Assembly (NCBI GenBank): GCA_029266615.1
Contig: JAQSWN010000056.1
Location: 1 to 64,000 of the forward strand
Source: Polyangiaceae bacterium
Lineage (GTDB): Bacteria; Myxococcota_A; Polyangia; Polyangiales; Polyangiaceae
Reading direction: 5' to 3'
Length of the DNA stretch: 64,000 nucleotides
Position 1 is the stretch's first letter. Each line of letters begins with the position of its first letter. The position numbers and the translations under genes are program-made. The notes beneath the pieces are model-generated. The model was not told the DNA's origin, did not search any database, and saw nothing but the letters and a program-made list of their open reading frames with translations. Below are positions 43,048 to 52,780 of the stretch, in pieces.

Positions 43048-44220
43048 TCAGACGCGCTTGGGAAGGCCCGGGACGGGTCCGGCCCCGGCCCCTGCGCCCA
43101 CGAGCTGTTGCTGCTGCTGCTGCAGGTACTGCGCGACGGCGCGCGAGCGCTCGATGGCGAACTGCTTTACCTCGCGGTTCTGCGAGCCGGCGAGGGCGTT
43201 GAGCAGCTTGGTGACGCGGTCCAGCTGGCGCTTCTGGAAAAGCGCCTCGAAGTAGTTGTTCGCGAGCCGCACGTCGCTCGTCATCTTCTGCTCGTGCTTG
43301 GAGAGCAGAGCGATGACCGAGTCCAAGTCACCGGCCTGGCCGTAAAGGGCGGACAGGCAGATGAGCGCGAGCGGATCGTTGTCGTTGCGCTCGACGGCTT
43401 TCTTCGCAAACTCCACCGCTTTGTCGCGGCCGGTTTCTTCGTTGGCGTACAGGCCCTGCAGCGCGATGTAGGGCGCGGCCGTGCGCTTGTTCGGCTCCGT
43501 GTCCGCCAGCGCCGCGACGGCGGCGATGGCGGCCTCTTCGCTCTCCGCTTGGCGCACCGCGGAGTAGAGGTAGGCCCACGCGTCCACCGCGTTCGGCTCG
43601 ATCTTGATCGCGGCTTCGATCGTCTCGCGCTCTTTCGCGGTTTCCTTTTGGCCTTGGTAGACCTTGGCGAGGTGCAGGGTGGGGAACGGATTCTTCGCGA
43701 GCAGGTTCTGCGCGCCCTTGAGCGTGCCCTCCGCCTTTTCCCACTTCTCTTGCTGGAGCTGCGCGATGCCGAGCGCGAGCCAGTCGTCCCCCGTGCCGCC
43801 GAGCGCGACGAGCCGGCCGAGCACCTTCTCCGCTTGCTCGAAGCGGTTGTACTTCATCAGCTCTTGCGCGTAGAGGCGGCCGCGGTTCACGTCCTCCTTG
43901 TTCTCTTGCCAGTGCTTGTCCAGACCGCCGAGCAGGTCCTCCAGACCGATGGCGATGGGGCGGCCCTCCGCGTCTTGCACTTGCACGGCAGGGCCGTTGA
44001 AGCCGAGCATCTTCCACATCTGCTCCACCTCGAGCGCGACGGGGCCCTTCTTCAGCGAGTCCAAAAGGTCGTCCGACGGCTTGCTCAGCGGCAGCACGAT
44101 GAGCGCGTTGCCCGGAACCCCGCCCGGAAACGCGCTGACGGGAGCGACGATGGCGGCGCCTCCCTGGAGCTGCAAATTGGCGGACGCGTCGATCCCACTC
44201 GGCAGATTCGGCTCGGACAT
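43048..44220 (-). CDS. TPR-repeat cytoplasmic protein
   Basis: 390 residues without a signal. From ~110 to 370 come TPR-like helices: GRLYAQELMKYNRFEQAEKV, ALGIAQLQQEKWEKAEGTL, TLHLAKVYQGQKETAKE and ALICLSALYGQAGDLDSVIA. The C-terminus is a poly-Gln stretch and Gly/Ala/Pro tail. The N-terminal ~100 residues form an unknown module. Likely a scaffold protein; partner unknown. Confidence 0.8.
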   Translation of the reverse strand: MSEPNLPSGIDASANLQLQGGAAIVAPVSAFPGGVPGNALIVLPLSKPSDDLLDSLKKGPVALEVEQMWKMLGFNGPAVQVQDAEGRPIAIGLEDLLGGLDKHWQENKEDVNRGRLYAQELMKYNRFEQAEKVLGRLVALGGTGDDWLALGIAQLQQEKWEKAEGTLKGAQNLLAKNPFPTLHLAKVYQGQKETAKERETIEAAIKIEPNAVDAWAYLYSAVRQAESEEAAIAAVAALADTEPNKRTAAPYIALQGLYANEETGRDKAVEFAKKAVERNDNDPLALICLSALYGQAGDLDSVIALLSKHEQKMTSDVRLANNYFEALFQKRQLDRVTKLLNALAGSQNREVKQFAIERSRAVAQYLQQQQQQLVGAGAGAGPVPGLPKRV

Positions 44221-44354
44221 TGGGCGGCTTCCCTAGCATTGTGCCGGGGTTTGCACCAGACCCCGCAGAATTGCCGCGCGGCAAGGCTGCGTCATGAGAA
44301 GATTTCCGGGACGATAGCTAGCCAGCCTCGTCACGTGCCGGCGATAGTAGCGTC

Positions 44355-44957
44355 ATGAAGCTCCGAGCCAGAGCCCTCGTGGTCGCGACGCTGACGGCTG
44401 CCTCGCAGTACGCATTTTCCGACCCTGCCCTCGCCGACACGCTCATCATCAAGAACCCCGGCGATCACCCTCGGTACAGCTTCGAGCTGGAGCCGCACTT
44501 GGTCCTTGGGTTCATCGACCCGCCTGGCTACGCGTCGGGCGCGGGGTTCGGGCTGGGTTTCCGCGGGTCCATTCCCCTGGTCAGAAACGGCTTCATCCCG
44601 AGCATCAACAACAGCGTCGCGATCGGCTTCGGCATGGACTTCGCGCGCTATGGCCGCGGGGACTACTGCCGAAACGGCGGCGTGCTCGCGAACTGTGACC
44701 GGCGCCGGCTCGACGGCTTCAACGAATTTTACTTCCCCGTCGTCCTCCAGTGGAACTTCTTCTTGAGCCGCAACTGGTCGGTCTTCGGCGAGCCCGGCAT
44801 CGCGCTCACTTATCACGGCTGGGACGGCCCCCGAGCCGTGGATTTGGAGCCTTTCGTCTTCTACGTGGGCGGTCGCTACCACTTTTCCGACAAAGTCACG
44901 CTGACCATGCGCATCGGTTATCCCGCGTTTTCGGTCGGCGCTTCGTTCCTTCTGTAG
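44355..44957 (+). CDS. Outer-membrane beta-barrel protein, about 8 strands
   Basis: 200 residues. A signal (ALVVATLTAASQYAFSDPALA) is followed by strands with alternating aromatic residues: RYSFELEPHLVLGF, NSVAIGFGMDFARYG, FYFPVVLQWNFFLS, WSVFGEPGIALTYHG and FVFYVGGRYHFSDK, ending SVGASFLL. The Phe-Leu-Leu end fits barrel assembly. Function unknown. It precedes the site-2 protease gene. Confidence 0.75.
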   Translation: MKLRARALVVATLTAASQYAFSDPALADTLIIKNPGDHPRYSFELEPHLVLGFIDPPGYASGAGFGLGFRGSIPLVRNGFIPSINNSVAIGFGMDFARYGRGDYCRNGGVLANCDRRRLDGFNEFYFPVVLQWNFFLSRNWSVFGEPGIALTYHGWDGPRAVDLEPFVFYVGGRYHFSDKVTLTMRIGYPAFSVGASFLL

Positions 44958-45018
44958 CCGCCTTTCGGCCATTTCGAGCTGATGGCCCCGCCCCCCGGGT
45001 CACGCTATAAATGAGCGC

Positions 45019-46110
45019 GTGAGTCTCCTGCACATTCTGGCCGGCATCTTGGGCCTCGGGCTTTTGATTGTCGTGCACGAGACCGGGCACTTGCTCGCCG
45101 CGCGCGCGTCGGGAATGCGCGTCATCCGCTTCAGCATCGGCTTCGGCCCGCCCCTGATTCGCTACCAGAGCAAGAAGAGCGAGACGCTCTACCAGATCGC
45201 GCTCATCCCTTTCCTCGCCTACGTGCAGATCGCGGGGATGAATCCGTTCGAGGAGATCGATCCGGACGACAAGGGCTCCTACGCGAACGCTTCGCTGTTC
45301 GCGCGCGTGGCCGCGATCATCGCCGGGCCGCTCGCCAACTACCTCTTCGCGTCCGTGCTGTTCTTCATCTGTAACGCGGTGGGTGGGGTGCAGCAGCCGA
45401 GCACCCGGGCTCAGGTCGAGGTCTTGGACGAAGGCCCCGCCAAAGCCGCGAACCTCAAGACCGGGGACACCATCACCGCCGTCAGCGGGGAGAAGGTGTC
45501 GACCTGGGAGGACATGCGCAAGGTCGTGGTCAAGAGCCCCGGCAAGCCGCTCGTGTTCGACGTGGAGCGCGGCAAGGAGCGCCTGCAGCTCACCATCACG
45601 CCCAAGGCCGACAAAAAAGAAGGTCGCATCGGGGTCACGCTGTACGCGCCCTACATGCCCGTCAGCCTCAAGGAGGCGGCCGTCCGCTCCCTCGTCACGC
45701 CCTACCTGGTGGTGAAGAGCTCCATCACCGCGCTGGCGCGGGTCATCACCTTGCAGGACGAGCCGGACCTGGGCGGTCCCGTGCGCATCGTGAGCGAAAC
45801 CTCGAAGGCGGCTCGCGACGGCTGGCTTTCCTTCACCTGGTTTTTGGGCGCGCTGAGCGCTTACCTAGGCGGGTTCAACGCTCTGCCCTTCCCGGCCCTG
45901 GACGGCGGGCGTCTGGCATTTTTGGCCTATGAGGCAGTTACGCGCCGCAAGCCCAACGCGCGCATCGAGGTGATGGTGCATGCCCTCGGCTTCGCGATGC
46001 TGCTCACGCTGATCGCGATCGTGACCTTTGCGGACACGAAGAAGGTCATCAGCGAGGCCAGCGACGCCCCCGCCTCCAGCGCGGCGCCGAAGAAGAAGCC
46101 GGCGCCGTAA
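45019..46110 (+). CDS. rseP: RseP-type site-2 metalloprotease (M50)
   Basis: 363 residues from a GTG at 45019. The zinc motif HETGH is in GLLIVVHETGHLLAARASG, within the first membrane helix. A PDZ domain lies at ~125-215 (AKAANLKTGDTITAVSGEKV). The second active-site segment, NALPFPALDGGR, supplies the Asp ligand. RseP cuts anti-sigma factors and leftover signal peptides in the membrane. The C-terminal helix and Lys/Pro tail complete the usual layout. The gene is next to a barrel protein, in line with an envelope stress role. Confidence 0.92.
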   Translation: MSLLHILAGILGLGLLIVVHETGHLLAARASGMRVIRFSIGFGPPLIRYQSKKSETLYQIALIPFLAYVQIAGMNPFEEIDPDDKGSYANASLFARVAAIIAGPLANYLFASVLFFICNAVGGVQQPSTRAQVEVLDEGPAKAANLKTGDTITAVSGEKVSTWEDMRKVVVKSPGKPLVFDVERGKERLQLTITPKADKKEGRIGVTLYAPYMPVSLKEAAVRSLVTPYLVVKSSITALARVITLQDEPDLGGPVRIVSETSKAARDGWLSFTWFLGALSAYLGGFNALPFPALDGGRLAFLAYEAVTRRKPNARIEVMVHALGFAMLLTLIAIVTFADTKKVISEASDAPASSAAPKKKPAP

Positions 46111-46190
46111 CGCCCCCGCCTCCGTTCTCGCGCTCGCTCGTCGAACTTCTTCACCCAACGATCGCTTGTCGCTCTAGACTGGCCCCGTCG

Positions 46191-46877
46191 ATGAAGTCGC
46201 TCCTTGCCGTCGCCGTCCTCAGCTCAGCGGCGCTCGCCTGCTCCACCCCGAAGGTGCGGCTGGACGAAGGTCCGCGCGAGTACGTGGGGACGGACTACGA
46301 AACCGTGCTCAAGCACTGGACGCGCGACAAGCAGTTCACGAACGTGAACGTGATGGACAACGTGCTGTCCGTCACCGCGACCTACGAGTCGTGGGACTTT
46401 CGCTGGGCGTACGTCGTTCGCTACGCGGAGGACTACCGCCTCACGGTGGACCAGCGTCACCAGCTGCTCGAGCGCTCCCTCACGGAAGCGCGCGAAGGTC
46501 ACCAGTTTTACGTCTCGCTCTACACGCAGAAGTTCAAGTGGAACGACCTCACCGCGAAAGAGCCCGCGTGGATCGTGCGGCTCATCGACGACGAAGGGAC
46601 GGAGACGGCACCTTCGGAGATCGACAGCATCCGTAAGCCGGGCGCGATCGAGCTCACTTATTTTCCTTACACGTCCCCCTGGCGCAGCTCGTTTCGAATC
46701 AGCTTCCCGCGCGTGCGAGTGGACGGGCGCCCCACCATCTCCGGGGCGGCGCGCTGGTTCGGCCTGCGCTTCGCGGGCGCGCAGGGGTACGAAGAAGTCA
46801 TCTGGGAGTTGGAGGACGGGCGGCTCGCCCAGCGCGCCTTCAGCGTGCCAGACGCTCCCCAAGTCGCGGCACGCTGA
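46191..46877 (+). CDS. Hypothetical lipoprotein
   Basis: 228 residues. The signal AVLSSAALAC has a lipobox. The mature part (TDYETVLKHWTRDKQFTNVN, WAYVVRYAEDYRLTVDQR, QFYVSLYTQKFKWNDL, SSFRISFPRVRVDG) is a single beta-rich domain with no match I know. It lies 80 bp after the site-2 protease gene and may be transcribed with it. Confidence 0.75.
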   Translation: MKSLLAVAVLSSAALACSTPKVRLDEGPREYVGTDYETVLKHWTRDKQFTNVNVMDNVLSVTATYESWDFRWAYVVRYAEDYRLTVDQRHQLLERSLTEAREGHQFYVSLYTQKFKWNDLTAKEPAWIVRLIDDEGTETAPSEIDSIRKPGAIELTYFPYTSPWRSSFRISFPRVRVDGRPTISGAARWFGLRFAGAQGYEEVIWELEDGRLAQRAFSVPDAPQVAAR

Positions 46878-46912
46878 GCATCAGCCCGGGCGCGGGAGAG
46901 CGCTTCGCGATC

Positions 46913-47854
46913 TCAGAGGCACGAGTTGTACCCGACACCATCGAGGTAACTGTCTTGGTAGCCCTGACCGACGGATAGGCAATGCCCGGAGCCGTCTACG
47001 CATTCCTGAGCTACGACGATCTGCCCCGTATCCGCGTTGACGGAGAGCCGGAGCGTGTAGTTCGCCAAACCGGGTTGATCGAGGTAGCCGATGAACGGGC
47101 AAGGCCCTCCGTATGGGTCGCTGAAGCGATAGGTGTACGTCGTAACAGGCCCGCTCGTCATTGAGCTTTGATAGCCCTCCACCGCATCGCCATCCACGGT
47201 CAAGTCGTCGGCAGTGGGCCCGAGCCTCACGCGCGACGTCTTGTGGAACTGCGCCATGGAGTCCTTGCAAGTCTTGTAGGCCCACGTCCAGACCGCGTAC
47301 TGGACGTCGACGACGAATTCGCTCTCGAGCGGGAACGATGGACTACACGGCACGCACGGTGGACACTCCGCGCCGCCGCAATCCACGCCCGTCTCGTCTT
47401 CATCGACAGCCAGGCTCTCGCAATGGTCGGCGCTCGCGTTGCCTCCCGCTCCGCCGTCCCCAGCGGGCGCGCCGCCGAACGACGCCGGGCTGCCCCCCGG
47501 AGGCTCCGATACGCCGCCTGCTCCCGATGCATCCGAAGGGTTGCCTCCGAGAGCTCGATCTGGGGCGCCCCCTGCGCCCCCTAAATCCGTGCTGGCTCCA
47601 CCGATGGGCGGGTCGGACGCTCCACCCGCGCCCGCGTCGCCTTGATTCAAGCCGCCAGGGGCACCGCCGTTCGTGGCGTGCGGCCCCGCCCCCGCGACCT
47701 CGTCAGCACCTCCGCCCGCCTCGCCCGCGCGCCCCGCGCTCGGCTCTCCTGACGTCCCGCCCGGATCGGCACCGTCGGAATCGTCGTCGCCGGAGCACGA
47801 CGCGATGATGACTCCCGTGGCCAAGGTCCATGCAGTCAGCTTCCGCCATGCCAT
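46913..47854 (-). CDS. Gly-rich lipoprotein with Cys-rich C-terminal domain
   Basis: 313 residues from ATG 47854. The signal ends GVIIASC. A Gly/Ala/Ser/Pro linker of ~130 residues is followed by a Cys-rich start (DCGGAECPPCVPC) and a ~150-residue domain (FVVDVQYAVWTWAYKTC, YTYRFSDPYGGPCPF, YTLRLSVNADTGQIVVAQEC). Surface protein of unknown role, of the same design as those at 36742 and 40845. Confidence 0.72.
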   Translation of the reverse strand: MAWRKLTAWTLATGVIIASCSGDDDSDGADPGGTSGEPSAGRAGEAGGGADEVAGAGPHATNGGAPGGLNQGDAGAGGASDPPIGGASTDLGGAGGAPDRALGGNPSDASGAGGVSEPPGGSPASFGGAPAGDGGAGGNASADHCESLAVDEDETGVDCGGAECPPCVPCSPSFPLESEFVVDVQYAVWTWAYKTCKDSMAQFHKTSRVRLGPTADDLTVDGDAVEGYQSSMTSGPVTTYTYRFSDPYGGPCPFIGYLDQPGLANYTLRLSVNADTGQIVVAQECVDGSGHCLSVGQGYQDSYLDGVGYNSCL

Positions 47855-47932
47855 GTCTCCGCCCTTCTCCCGCTCGCGACGACCGCGCACGAGGAAGCAG
47901 AGCTTATACCTTCAGGGCGTGGCGCGGGGAGA

Positions 47933-49750
47933 TCAGCCTGCCAGAAGCTCCAGCAACGGGGGCACGCTGAGCATCAGCTCGTGCGCGGCGGAGCGCTCTG
48001 CGACCATGAGCAGCGTTCCGGCGCTTCCCGCGCGCGCGCTGGTCGGTGCCGAGCCCCCGCCTAGAATTTGCTGCGCAAACAAGAAGTCGCCCGGCCTGAG
48101 CTCGCTTTCGGAGTTGCCGAGCTTCAGCCGCCCCGCGCCCACGATGTAGAGCCCACCGACTGGTTTGCCCTTCTCGACGAGCAGCTCGTCCGGCAGCAGC
48201 TTCACGAGGCGACAGCGCGACAGGACCATCCCCCGCAGAGAGTCGTCCAGCCGATCCCCCATGGGCCCCATCGAGACGCCGGCCAACGCCTGATAACGAT
48301 CCGCCACTCCTTGCAGCTCTTCGAGCACCCAAGGGCATTCAGCAAGGGGGGGCTCGATGGCGGCAAAGTCCCAGATCGCCACTTGGGTGTCCGGCGCGGT
48401 CGCGACGAGACGTAGCGCCACGCCGTCCGGCAAGGTGCCGCGCCCATAGACGAGGTCCCGCTCACCGGCAGAGCCACACGTTAGATCTGCCACCGTCGGC
48501 ATCACGTTCACGGAGCCGCGCAGCACCAACGCGAGGCCGAAGCCAGCGACCTCTTCATCCGTTGCCAGGCGCTCCACGCGCGCGACGCGGGCGAGTGAAA
48601 GCTGAGTCTCGGGCGGGAAGTCTTCGAAGCCTTTGATCTCTGCGAGTGAGATGCCCGCCACGAACGGCTCCATCTGCCTGGACGGAGGTGGCAGCTCGGG
48701 CTCGGGTTGCGCGTCCGGCTCGGATTTGAGATCCATCTCCGAGGGGAGCGCGGCGCGGGCCTCCGGCGGGAGCTCCGAGGCGGGTGGTCGCGACGAAGGT
48801 GGCGCGCTGACCAAAGGCTCGACTTCGGGCTCTGGCTCGACTTCGGGCTCCGGCTCGACTTCCTCTTCTTGGGCTTCGGGCTCGGGGACGACTTCCTCTT
48901 CCTGGGCTTCGGGCTCCGGCTCGACTTCCTCTTCTTGGGCTTCGGGCTCGGGCTCGATTTCCTCTTCTTCTTCAGCTTCGACGGCGTGCGCGGCATCGAC
49001 AGGGTCGGCCGCTGTCGAGCGGAGGGGCGTCGGCGACGGATCTTCGAAGGCGGGCGAGGGCGGCTCCGAGTGAGTCTGCGGCTCGGGCTCCGAAACGGTG
49101 TCCGGAACCTCGGACTCGGGCTCTTCTTCGTACGGTAGCTTAAAGCCAGGGTTCGGGATGTTGGCGGTCGGCGCCTCGCTCGCGAAGCGGGGCAGCGCTT
49201 CGTCCTCGTCTCCCAGCTCGTCCTCGGAGATGTCGTCCTCTTCGATCTCGAGGACTTCGTCTTCTTCGATCTCGGTCTCGTCTTCGTCCGGCTCCGGCTC
49301 GATCTCCGTCGCCTCCTCTTCGTCCTCTTCCGCGTCCTCGTGCGCGAGCTCGCTCGTGACGTCCGTGTGCTCGTCGGTCGCGTCTCCATGCAGCGGGGAC
49401 AGGGACGGCGCGTTCATGTCCGCGTCGGGAGGCAATGACATGGCCTCGTCGTCGATGATGTCCGTCCCGTCGAAATCGTCCACCTCCACGTGGGCGGCGG
49501 GGGCTGGGGGGAGCGACGCGGAACCGCCGCGCATGACGTGCTGCTCGAGGGTGTCGGTCTGGCGCGTGAGCTCGGCCGCGCGCCAAGTCGCCCCCACCGA
49601 CACCGCCGAGTCGATGGCGCGGCGCAGCCACACCACCGCGTCGGCCTGGGAGCCGCGCTTCCACTGTACGAGAGCCGTCGACAGGGCCCACGCGACGTCG
49701 TCGTCGTCGTCGTCCTTCGCGGCCGGAAATACGGGCGACCCTTCGATCAT
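47933..49750 (-). CDS. Acidic-repeat protein with C-terminal cNMP-binding-like domain
   Basis: 605 residues from ATG 49750 (MIEGSPVFPAAK). The N-terminus (~10-75) looks TPR/Sel1-like (TALVQWKRGSQADAVVWLRR). Residues ~85-345 are extremely acidic, with EEEVEPEPEAQ repeats. The C-terminal ~250 residues hold Crp-like cap folds: LLPDELLVEKGKPVGGLYIV, GAGRLKLGN and LRPGDFLFAQQIL. Binding of a cyclic nucleotide is uncertain, as the phosphate cassette is not clear. It starts 54 bp after the FtsK stop and may be in its operon. Confidence 0.75.
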   Translation of the reverse strand: MIEGSPVFPAAKDDDDDDVAWALSTALVQWKRGSQADAVVWLRRAIDSAVSVGATWRAAELTRQTDTLEQHVMRGGSASLPPAPAAHVEVDDFDGTDIIDDEAMSLPPDADMNAPSLSPLHGDATDEHTDVTSELAHEDAEEDEEEATEIEPEPDEDETEIEEDEVLEIEEDDISEDELGDEDEALPRFASEAPTANIPNPGFKLPYEEEPESEVPDTVSEPEPQTHSEPPSPAFEDPSPTPLRSTAADPVDAAHAVEAEEEEEIEPEPEAQEEEVEPEPEAQEEEVVPEPEAQEEEVEPEPEVEPEPEVEPLVSAPPSSRPPASELPPEARAALPSEMDLKSEPDAQPEPELPPPSRQMEPFVAGISLAEIKGFEDFPPETQLSLARVARVERLATDEEVAGFGLALVLRGSVNVMPTVADLTCGSAGERDLVYGRGTLPDGVALRLVATAPDTQVAIWDFAAIEPPLAECPWVLEELQGVADRYQALAGVSMGPMGDRLDDSLRGMVLSRCRLVKLLPDELLVEKGKPVGGLYIVGAGRLKLGNSESELRPGDFLFAQQILGGGSAPTSARAGSAGTLLMVAERSAAHELMLSVPPLLELLAG

Positions 49751-49803
49751 TTCTAGCAGACCTTTTACACGAACCGCTCGGTCTTGGGGCAGTCCCTGCG
49801 GAC

Positions 49804-52545
49804 TCACTGCCCGTGCACGTAAACTTCGCGGTCCTTGGCGCCGTTCGGCGGTCCGACCACGCCACGCTTTTCCATCATTTCGACGATCTTGGCAGCCCGA
49901 TTGTAGCCGATTGTCATCTTCCGCTGCAGCCAGCTGGTGGAGCAGCGCTGGGTCTCCGCCACGATCCGGACCGCTTCGTCGTAGCGCGCGTCCAAAGGCT
50001 CCTCGCCCCCATCTTCTTCTTGCTCGTCCTCGGCGGCCTTGAGAATTGCGTCGTTGTACTCCGGCGTGCCCTGCGCGCGCAGGTAGTCCGTGAGCCCGCT
50101 CACCTCTTCTTCGCTCACGAACGGGCACTGCACGCGGCGCGTGTCCGTCGCGCCGTTGAGCTTCACGAGCATGTCGCCGCGGCCGAGCAGGAGCTCCGCA
50201 CCCATTTCGTCCAGAATGGTCCGGCTGTCGACCTTCTGCGCGACACGAAACCCGATGCGCGACGGGAAGTTGGCTTTGATCATGCCGGTGATGACGTCCA
50301 CGCTCGGACGCTGCGTCGCGAGCACCACGTGCATGCCGGCCGCGCGCGCTTTCTGGGCGAGGCGGGCCACGCTCGTCTCCACCTCTTTGCCCTGCTGCAT
50401 CATCAAGTCGGCGAACTCGTCGACCACGATCACGATGTAAGGCAGCGCGTCCGGGTAAACGATGCCGTCGCCCTGATCTTTGGAGAGGGGAACCGCCACC
50501 GCGTCGCCGTCGGTGTTGATGGCCTGCACGGTCTCCACCTTGGGCGCCGGCAGCTCTCCGCGCCGCACCTTCTCCACCCAGCCGTTGTACGTCGTGATGT
50601 TCTTGGTGCCCGCGTTGGCGAACAGCTGGTAGCGCCGCTCCATCTCGTCCACCGCCCAGCGCAGGGCGGTGGCGGCCTGCTTCATGTCGGTCACGACCGG
50701 CAAAAGCATGTGGGGAATGCCGTCGAACGGCGCGAGCTCGACGACCTTGGGATCGATCATAAGCAGGCGTAGCTCTTGCGGCGTGCGACGCATGAGCAAA
50801 CTGGTGAGCATCACGTTGAGGCCGACGCTCTTACCGGCGCCGGTCGCGCCCGCGACGATGACGTGCGGCATGGACGCCAAATCCGCGTAAAATGGAGCGC
50901 CTACGATGTCCCGACCGAGCACCACCGGTAGCGGCGCTTTCTCGGAAAGCTTCTCGAAGCGCTGGTCCTCGATCAGCTCGCGCAGGTTGACGGGGATACG
51001 CTCGTCGTTGGGTAGCTCGAAGCCAATGCGGCTTTTGCCGGGGATGGGCGCGATGATGCGCACCTTCCGGGAAAGACCGAGCGCCAAGTCGTCGGCCAGA
51101 CCCGCGACGCGACTCACCTTCGTGCCGGCCTCGCACGTCACCTCGTAGGTCGTGACGGTGGGGCCGGGATGAATCTCCACGACCTTGCCCGAGACGTCGT
51201 AGTCCTTGAGCGTCTTCTCGAGCTGCTCGGCGTGCTCCAAGATCTTGGTGCGATCGATCTCGGGCGCTTGCTCGCTCGGCGGATCGAACAGTGTGGAGGA
51301 GGGCAAGCGGAACTCGCCGCGTCGCTGAGCCTTCTCGGCGTCCTTGGCTTTCTTGACCTCGGCGGCGGGATTGCTCGCGACGATCGTCGGGCCGCCCGCG
51401 GCGGGTGCGGCAGCAGGTGCGGCAGCGGGTGTGGCAGCGGGTACAGGCCTCTCTGGCTCGCTGCTCTCCGGCGCGGCGTCCTCGGCATCGTCGGCATCCT
51501 CTTCCTCTTCGAGTTCCGGCTCCGGCTCCGGCTCCGGCTCTGGCCTCTTCGCGCGCCGCCGCTCGGTTTTCGGGGGTTTTGCGGTTTTTTCGACCTTGTT
51601 CGCCTTCTCCGCTTTGTCCGCCTTGTCGGCGACACGCGGAGGCGAGCCGGTAAGGATCTCTTCGAGCCCGGACAGGGCCGCGCGATCGGCGAGCCCCGCG
51701 CGCAGGGCCGCGGAGATGGCGAGGGGCGGCTCGCCGGTCGTGTCGAGCGGGATCCAGTCGGACTCGTCGTCCTCGAGGTGCATCAGGATCGCTTCGTCCT
51801 TGTCGTGCATCTCGATGCGCGGCGCCTCGCGCTGCGTCGCCGCTTCGCGATCGGCGCGACGCAGCGCGCGCGCCTTGGACCAGGCCATGTGGAGGTTCGA
51901 GAACAGCGCGAGCAGCTTTTGCAGGACGAGCGCCGACCAGTCCGACGCACGACGGCACCACTCGATGAACGAGAAGCTGCTGCGACCAATCAAGATCAAG
52001 CCGACGCAGGTGAGCCCGACCAAGAAAGAGCCGAGCGTCGAGAACGCTTGGCGCGAAAGCTCGCCGAACAACATGCCCACGTTGCCCGCTGCCGAGACCG
52101 CGCCGAACGCGGTGAGCTCCGGCGCCGTCACTTGCACGAGCGCGGCCATCACGACCCCGACGAGCACGTCCGCCGCGACGCGGTAGCCGAGGTTCTCGGG
52201 AACGCGTCCACGAAACAGCGGCGCGCCGAGCAGCACGAGGTCGATGGGCAAGAGCCACGCGACCACGCCAAACCCTTGCACCAGCACCGCCGCCACCGCC
52301 GCTCCGGTCGCACCCGCCAAATCGCTGCCGCTCAGCGCCGGGTCGTAAGGATCGATCCGATAGCTAGCGAGGGAGAGGGCCACGAAGGCGGCCGCGAAGA
52401 AGAGGAGGAGCGCCGCCGCTTCGAGCAGGCGCCCGTGAAATTGTTGACCGTTGGGCCGGTCTTGGCTCGAATGGGCGGGCCTCGATGAGTCCGGCGAATG
52501 GCCGGCCTCGAAAGCATTTCGCGGCGAAAACAGTCGAACACCCAT
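49804..52545 (-). CDS. ftsK: FtsK/SpoIIIE-type DNA translocase
   Basis: 913 residues. Four or so N-terminal membrane helices (~40-210), an acidic and Ala/Pro-rich linker (~300-400), then the motor. The motor has Walker A GATGAGKSVGLN, Walker B IVIVVDEFADLMMQ and VLATQRPSVDVITGMIKANF. A gamma winged-helix DNA-reading domain ends it (YDEAVRIVAETQRCSTSWLQ, IGYNRAAKIVEMME). It moves chromosomes at the division septum and activates dimer resolution. Full length, no oddity seen. Confidence 0.95.
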   Translation of the reverse strand: MGVRLFSPRNAFEAGHSPDSSRPAHSSQDRPNGQQFHGRLLEAAALLLFFAAAFVALSLASYRIDPYDPALSGSDLAGATGAAVAAVLVQGFGVVAWLLPIDLVLLGAPLFRGRVPENLGYRVAADVLVGVVMAALVQVTAPELTAFGAVSAAGNVGMLFGELSRQAFSTLGSFLVGLTCVGLILIGRSSFSFIEWCRRASDWSALVLQKLLALFSNLHMAWSKARALRRADREAATQREAPRIEMHDKDEAILMHLEDDESDWIPLDTTGEPPLAISAALRAGLADRAALSGLEEILTGSPPRVADKADKAEKANKVEKTAKPPKTERRRAKRPEPEPEPEPELEEEEDADDAEDAAPESSEPERPVPAATPAAAPAAAPAAGGPTIVASNPAAEVKKAKDAEKAQRRGEFRLPSSTLFDPPSEQAPEIDRTKILEHAEQLEKTLKDYDVSGKVVEIHPGPTVTTYEVTCEAGTKVSRVAGLADDLALGLSRKVRIIAPIPGKSRIGFELPNDERIPVNLRELIEDQRFEKLSEKAPLPVVLGRDIVGAPFYADLASMPHVIVAGATGAGKSVGLNVMLTSLLMRRTPQELRLLMIDPKVVELAPFDGIPHMLLPVVTDMKQAATALRWAVDEMERRYQLFANAGTKNITTYNGWVEKVRRGELPAPKVETVQAINTDGDAVAVPLSKDQGDGIVYPDALPYIVIVVDEFADLMMQQGKEVETSVARLAQKARAAGMHVVLATQRPSVDVITGMIKANFPSRIGFRVAQKVDSRTILDEMGAELLLGRGDMLVKLNGATDTRRVQCPFVSEEEVSGLTDYLRAQGTPEYNDAILKAAEDEQEEDGGEEPLDARYDEAVRIVAETQRCSTSWLQRKMTIGYNRAAKIVEMMEKRGVVGPPNGAKDREVYVHGQ

Positions 52546-52780
52546 CTTGGTTACCTTTACCTACATCACCCTACCACCCTCGGCAAGTTAAGGAGCTGGC
52601 GGTAGTGGCCGATGAACGGCAAGGCATGCGAGAGCGCGGCCGCTCAGCCGGCGCGCCAGCCCCGAACCGCGACTTCGTTAAGCGCCGCTGGGCGTGGCCG
52701 AATACAGCCACTAGCTTGAGTCTCGCTCGCACGCGAGAGTACGATGACGGGTCTTTCGGCCCAGGGGCGAAGTAAGAACC

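Noticed and set aside
42493-44358. 621-codon plus-strand frame
   Set aside because: Antisense of the CNNM and TPR genes; Arg/Glu/His-rich with no motif.
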